DNA of 64,000 nucleotides from Manduca sexta (Eukaryota; Arthropoda; Insecta; Lepidoptera; Sphingidae). The stretch spans positions 4,402,001 through 4,466,000 of the forward strand of contig NC_051124.1 in NCBI RefSeq assembly GCF_014839805.1, given 5' to 3'. Shown piece by piece: positions 59,951 to 64,000 of the stretch (position 1 is its first letter; the number at the start of each line of letters is the position of its first letter). The position numbers and the translations under genes were made by a program. The notes below the pieces were generated by a model. It worked only from the letters and a program-made list of their open reading frames with translations. It was not told the origin of the DNA and made no database searches.

Positions 59951-60260
59951 TATATTTTTTTTTATTGCTTCAAATGACGAGACGAGCTTGCCGTTCGCCT
60001 AAAGGTAAGCAATGCACCGCCTTTAAACAGTTGAAACATCATTCAACACCTTGGATTATAAAGTATTGTTTGGTATTCTACTGCACTCGTCATCCTAAGA
60101 CATAAGATGTTAATTCTCATTATGTCCAGTAGTTACACTGGCTACAATGTCCTTCAAACCAGAGCACCACAGTGACTACACACTGAAAGCAGCTGAAATA
60201 GACATTGCGGTGGTACTTACCCAGGCGGACTCTCACATATGAGTGACCTACCACCATATT
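59951..60260 (-). mobile_element. Non-LTR retrotransposon 3' end, minus strand
   Basis: The plus strand opens with a T-run (59955-59963, the element's A-tail), then 'gacgagacgagcttgccgtt', 'tccagtagttacactggcta' and 'caatgtccttcaaaccagag', to 'gtggtacttacccaggcgga' and 'gtgacctaccaccat'. It is the reverse complement of the LINE at 26955-27272 at nearly the same length. Its tail abuts the right TA of the mariner. Confidence 0.75.
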
Positions 60261-60740
60261 TAGTTTATGAAAAACGGAAGTGAGTATATTATATCTCTAT
60301 AACTGATTTAAACAGGCCATAAACAATTCGTTGGCGCATACAAAACCTTTCTATACGTGCGCAAGTTTTAATCGCGATTGTTTTTGCGCCATTTGCTGAA
60401 TCATTAACTGATTTCCTTGTAACGCGCAGTTGTTTTTTGTATCTGCGAATTCTTTTCGACAGAATTATTGTGTATTCATTACATGTATGGATAATGTAAT
60501 TATTATTTAACTGGAGATAAAATCAAGTGTTAAAAGAATTAATTTGTGCGTTTTAATTGTTACACTACAATATTCTTTGTGATAACTCCAAGACATAAGA
60601 AAACTATTGTTTTTAATTTGTTGTTCAAAATAACAAGTTATGATATTAGTCTATGCTCAGGTCGGACAAAAAAAATTAAAACATGAACGGATAACCTATA
60701 GGTACAAATACTTCTAATGCATATTCTTCATGATTTAACA
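60261..60740. other. Non-coding stretch
   Basis: AT-rich with a few GC-richer patches (60355-60435). No supported feature. Confidence 0.4.
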
Positions 60741-60828
60741 TATAAAAGACGAAACTGACAAAATGCATCTGCATAATAAATTATCGAGTGCTAATGTCCA
60801 GCCGATGCGCCCATTCGTGATCGTATGT
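60741..60828 (+). other. TATA-like box and possible short first exon
   Basis: TATAAAAG (60741-60748) lies 64 bp before an ATG at 60805. Six codons (MRPFVI) are followed by GTATGT at 60823, a donor-like hexamer. A very short hydrophobic first coding exon is common in insect cuticle-protein genes, but no second exon was found. The longer unspliced 85-codon frame (60763-61020) has no motif. Confidence 0.15.
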
Positions 60829-61059
60829 TTATCTCTTCTATGTCAAAATAGATATAACTTAGAGATCACGCCGCCATATTTGCAAAGCGTCAGGCATCAC
60901 GATATAATAAATAATAATAATATTTTGAATGAGTACAACTTGGCTCAGTTCGTTCACGTTGAATCGTCTGCATATAATACCTATACAAATATATATTTAG
61001 GGTTTTATTTGATCTTATAAGGCTAGGGATAATATTGAGTTACATGTACTTAAAAATCA

Positions 61060-61190
61060 ATACGATAGTCAGTCCCCCCCGTAACCACGAAGGCTGCAAA
61101 TTCTTCGAAACGTTGGGAGAAAACTTAAACATAAAAACGCGATAAAATTTGAAAAAAAAAACATAGTTTAATTTTAACGAAATCATTAAT
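61060..61190 (-). repeat. 'cgtttcgaagac' MITE family copy, minus strand
   Basis: 'gtaaccacgaaggctgcaaa', 'ttcttcgaaacgttgggaga', 'aacgcgataaaatttg' and 'tagtttaattttaacg' give the centre and right arm of the family. Confidence 0.55.
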
Positions 61191-61955
61191 TATTTTGGGC
61201 TAATGAAGAATTGCCGAGCCTGCTTAAAAAAAATGAGGTCAAAAATAAAAATGACCAAAATTTATGAAATGTATACTTAAGTACGTAAGGCTTATTGCGA
61301 AAGCACTTCAAAATAAGGCCCGCATATCTGTTAGAGATAAGAATGTTTATCTTATCTACACCATAAACGACCCATAGACAAGACGTTGCACCATTAAGTA
61401 CTGTTTTGATTTGCTATTATCACAACTCATAACTTATTCATTGTGTAATTGTTTGTTAAAGGGTTTTATGTTATATTTTTATCTGTAGTGTATAATAAAT
61501 GTGAAAGTTTGTTAATATGTTTCGATGTTTATATAATATTCGATACATAAATAGGCCTATACATAATAATTTGGTATTACTTAACATTCTTATTATGGGG
61601 TACTTTTCACTACCCACGACCAGTAAGTAGTAACTAATAAGTTTAATATATTTAGTTGTTCCTCTACCCAGTTTAATCTTTAACTAGAAAAGAAGAGACT
61701 GAGTTACTGAACTGGTATAATTAATTTTCAATGGAATAATCCCTTCCAGTGAAAATAAGCCTAGAAGATAACCAATAAAAACATCAAACAATTACTACTA
61801 AGGCTCGAAGAGTAAAATATACAAACTCCTTGAAAAAAAAAACAAACATTTAAAAAAGGAACTACAAATTGAAATGCGCGCCAAACTAAGGTCGATTCAC
61901 ACTGCACGATAAATAAAGACATGGCATATTGAGGTCTTCAGATAAAGAGCCGATA
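61191..61955. other. Non-coding stretch, possible promoter at its end
   Basis: AT-rich. At its end ATAAATAA (61910-61917) sits 30 bp upstream of TTCAGA (A at 61940), a possible TATA/initiator pair for the exon that starts at 61956. Confidence 0.3.
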
Positions 61956-62013
61956 ATGAGCTCGCGTGTGCTTACATTGTCTGGCTTGTCTGCTCGATTT
62001 AACTTCGAGTATG
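61956..62013 (+). CDS. Candidate first coding exon of a gene running to the right
   Basis: ATG at 61956 opens 19 codons, MSSRVLTLSGLSARFNFEY, plus one base, ending at a consensus donor G|GTAAGTG (intron from 62014). The exon is GC-richer than its surroundings, and a TATA-like ATAAATAA with a TTCAGA initiator lies 16-46 bp upstream. A GC-rich candidate second exon lies at about 62436-62545. The peptide is too short to assign. A Ser/Arg/Leu-rich start could suit a mitochondrial presequence, but that is speculation. The coincidence of start, donor and promoter-like motifs is the whole case. Confidence 0.33.
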
Positions 62014-62435
62014 GTAAGTGATTGATTTATTTAACCTCGTATATATTGGTATTAATAGTTTGATTTCACTTGTTTTTACCTTTCAGAATATAGATATTAA
62101 TAAGGTGTTAATAGGTTACCGGGTTTGGCTGGTCGATTGTTTCGATTTGACATAATTAATCGTTTCGTGATACCTAATAGAAGCATTATTAGGTTACGAA
62201 GACCTAAACTAAAAAAAAAAATCTAAACTAAAATATAACTGTAACATACAACTGTTTTTTGTCCTTAATAAAATAAAAAAGACGTATTAATTCCGATTAT
62301 TATTTGTGATTTTTTAACTCGCTATAGTCGGTAAAAACTCGTTTGTAAATGAAAGATACCTCCGTTTATAGATATGCAGTTTACATATTATACCAATATA
62401 GCGATAATATTTTATTATAATATATTGAAGAACAG

Positions 62436-62545
62436 GAAAGCCACCAGGGCCGGATGGATTGGAGACATCCGCACCACTGGGAACAATGGAGGGCCTGTCA
62501 CGCTGCGCAGTCGAGGCTACACTGAGGATGTGAACAGCTATACGT
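62436..62545 (+). other. GC-rich island, candidate second exon or repeat
   Basis: It lies in very AT-rich DNA and is open in all three plus frames. With acceptor AACAG (AG at about 62440-62441) the phase would fit the exon at 61956-62013 and read KPPGPDGLETSAPLGTMEGL until a TGA. PGPDG also occurs in LINE reverse transcriptases, but the following residues do not match. The true frame is undetermined. Confidence 0.25.
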
Positions 62546-62994
62546 TTCAAACTAATGACCTAAGTTAACGGTAATTAAAAAAATCTTGAATTATTATTAC
62601 TAACTGAAGCTGTCGTTTTTTTAAATTGTCGGTGTCTATAAATGGGGCTTCTTTGTGAAATATAACGTCTGTTAAGTAGTTTAAACTTTGTTTTCTCTCT
62701 GTGGAGTTTTCGTATTAAAAAGATGTTGACATAAATAATTAAGTATGCAGGCTATACGGTGATGATTATCTTAGAATAGTCACTAGCTCGGATTTTGTTT
62801 CCAGGATCCAGATCTCATAATAATATGATAGTTAGATATCAAATATATCGTATGCTAGATAATATTATTGTAATGCCTTTTAATTCTAGTTCTGAGTTGC
62901 TGCTGTTTCTGAACAGTCTTTACATCAAGCAAGCCGCATAGTCGTGATAAGTAGCTTTTTAAAAACCACTACTTTCTAATGTCTTATACCTTTT
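62546..62994. other. Non-coding stretch
   Basis: AT-rich, no supported feature. Confidence 0.4.
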
Positions 62995-63155
62995 TATGTT
63001 TAAACCAATGTTAGACATCGAAATAAAACTAGTTTCCGGATTTGATCCGTCCGCCTCGCGACTTGGGAAGCCGCAAAATCTTCGAAACGTCGGGTGAAAA
63101 TAAAAATATAAAAAACCGTGATAAAATCCGCGAACTAGTCTTATTTCGATGTTCT
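62995..63155. mobile_element. MITE of the 'cgtttcgaagac' family, complete
   Basis: Inverted arms 63015-63043 (from acatcgaaataaaactagtt) and 63124-63152 match over 29 bp with three differences. The centre 'aatcttcgaaacgtcgggtg' is the family hallmark. This copy shows that the dispersed fragments at 9570, 16795, 31340 and 61060 derive from a terminal-inverted-repeat element. Confidence 0.65.
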
Positions 63156-63622
63156 GAATGCCTTTTACATGGTATTTATCATATTGACTTAATTGTTTAC
63201 CCTAGGTCGCAAACAAACATATCATATATCAGATAAATTTCATATGCAGTGATATAACATGACCTACGAATCGCTGACCGTTATATCAAATTGTTTAAGA
63301 AAGTAAATGACAGGATGTTTACAATAGATATGGTTGAAATGTGCCCGCATATCGGGGCCATTTCCGCCGCATCCGAAGGTTCTCGTTCAATGTCGTCTTC
63401 GTTTAAATTGGAAGTAAATTGATTTGCAAAATGGAGGCCGAGATGTAACGTGCAATTATTTAATAAAGGAATTCTATTATTCTGTTGTGTTTGCCGAATA
63501 ATATAGAGTTGTTAAAGAGGAATATTTCTATTATTTTCTTAAGTTACTAGATTTTTAATTATATCATTTCGTGTCTGGAATTTTACCCGATACGTTGCAA
63601 TTAACTTGCTATATTACATAGG
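63156..63622. other. Non-coding stretch
   Basis: AT-rich; it ends with the left target duplication ATTACATAGG (63613-63622) of the SINE. Confidence 0.45.
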
Positions 63623-63962
63623 CAATTGAAGCAGCGATAGCCTAGTTGGTTGTGGAACGGACTGCCGAGACAAATGTCCGCAGGTTCAAATCCCAAGGGC
63701 ACACACCTCTGATTTTTCTAAAAAATGATGTGTGTATTCTTTGTGAATTATCGTTTGCTTTATCGGTGAAGGAAAACATCGTGAGGAAACCTGCATACCT
63801 GAGAAGTTCTCTATAGGAATTTCGAGGGTGTGTGTAGTCTACCGATCCGCACTAGGCCAGCGTGGTGGACTAAGGCCTAATCCCTCTCAGTAGTTAGAGG
63901 AGGCCCGTGCTCAGCAGTGGGCAAGTATATAATACAGGGCTGATATTATTATTATTATTATT
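63623..63962 (+). mobile_element. Complete tRNA-derived SINE with 10-bp target duplications
   Basis: Perfect direct repeats ATTACATAGG flank it (63613-63622 and 63963-63972). The tRNA-like head has box A (tagcctagttgg, 63638-63649) and box B (ggttcaaatcc, 63683-63693). The body contains 'gaaggaaaacatcgtgagg', 'ctaggccagcgtggtggac' and 'gaggcccgtgctcagcagtg', ending in an ATT microsatellite tail. It would be transcribed by Pol III and moved by LINE machinery. Intact duplications indicate a fairly recent insertion. Truncated relatives are at 22685, 43957 and 10270. Confidence 0.9.
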
Positions 63963-64000
63963 ATTACATAGGACTTAACATAATAAAGTGTGTGTGACAC

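Overview
The window looks like AT-rich nuclear DNA of a moth or butterfly (Lepidoptera). The evidence is the repeat content: tRNA-derived SINEs with the lepidopteran box A/box B head and '...gcccagcagtggg' tail, RTE-like LINE 3' ends with GATGAT tails, many Helitron-like elements (A^TC...CTAG^T termini), a maT-type (DD37D) mariner, and a tRNA-Tyr gene split by a short intron. There are no operons, bacterial genes or CRISPR arrays. Species cannot be named from the sequence alone.

No complete, recognisable host protein gene is present. Host coding sequence seems limited to fragments: a partial terminal exon at the left edge (3-167, +), a cysteine-containing terminal exon (13506-13774, -) with a splice acceptor and poly(A) signal, a 91-codon single-exon candidate with TATA-like and initiator motifs (51944-52219, +), and a candidate first exon close to the right edge (61956-62013, +). 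None could be assigned to a family, so all are hypotheses. The one confident host RNA gene is tRNA-Tyr(GTA) at 22134-22222, with a D-arm-deleted copy 176 bp downstream.

Layout. 1-5.8 kb: partial exon, Helitron, MITE and LINE remnants. 5.8-7.6 kb: hAT-type element with a perfect 8-bp target duplication that carries Helitrons inside it. 10.3-16.2 kb: two members of one MITE family, one with an internal tandem array, and a cluster of seven GGGGCAAGTGCGCC-type motifs. 17-27 kb: sparse DNA, the tRNA-Tyr pair, and SINE, LINE and Helitron fragments. 29.2-29.6 kb: near-perfect foldback with 180-bp arms. 32.3-35.5 kb: two tandem Helitrons nested inside an older, opposite Helitron, followed by another. 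40.8-51.3 kb: SINE, RTE-like LINE and Helitron copies. 51.9-52.5 kb: small-gene candidate. 56.7-57.9 kb: a second hAT-type element (1100 bp, 8-bp target duplication) with CAAGAC-rich ends. 58.6-60.3 kb: maT mariner with a frameshifted transposase abutting an antisense LINE 3' end. 61-64 kb: MITEs, a candidate gene start, and a complete SINE with 10-bp target duplications.

The strongest signals are structural: target duplications, terminal inverted repeats, nesting order and foldbacks read directly from the bases. They record successive waves of transposition in an intergenic or intronic region. I did not find a convincing new multi-gene system.
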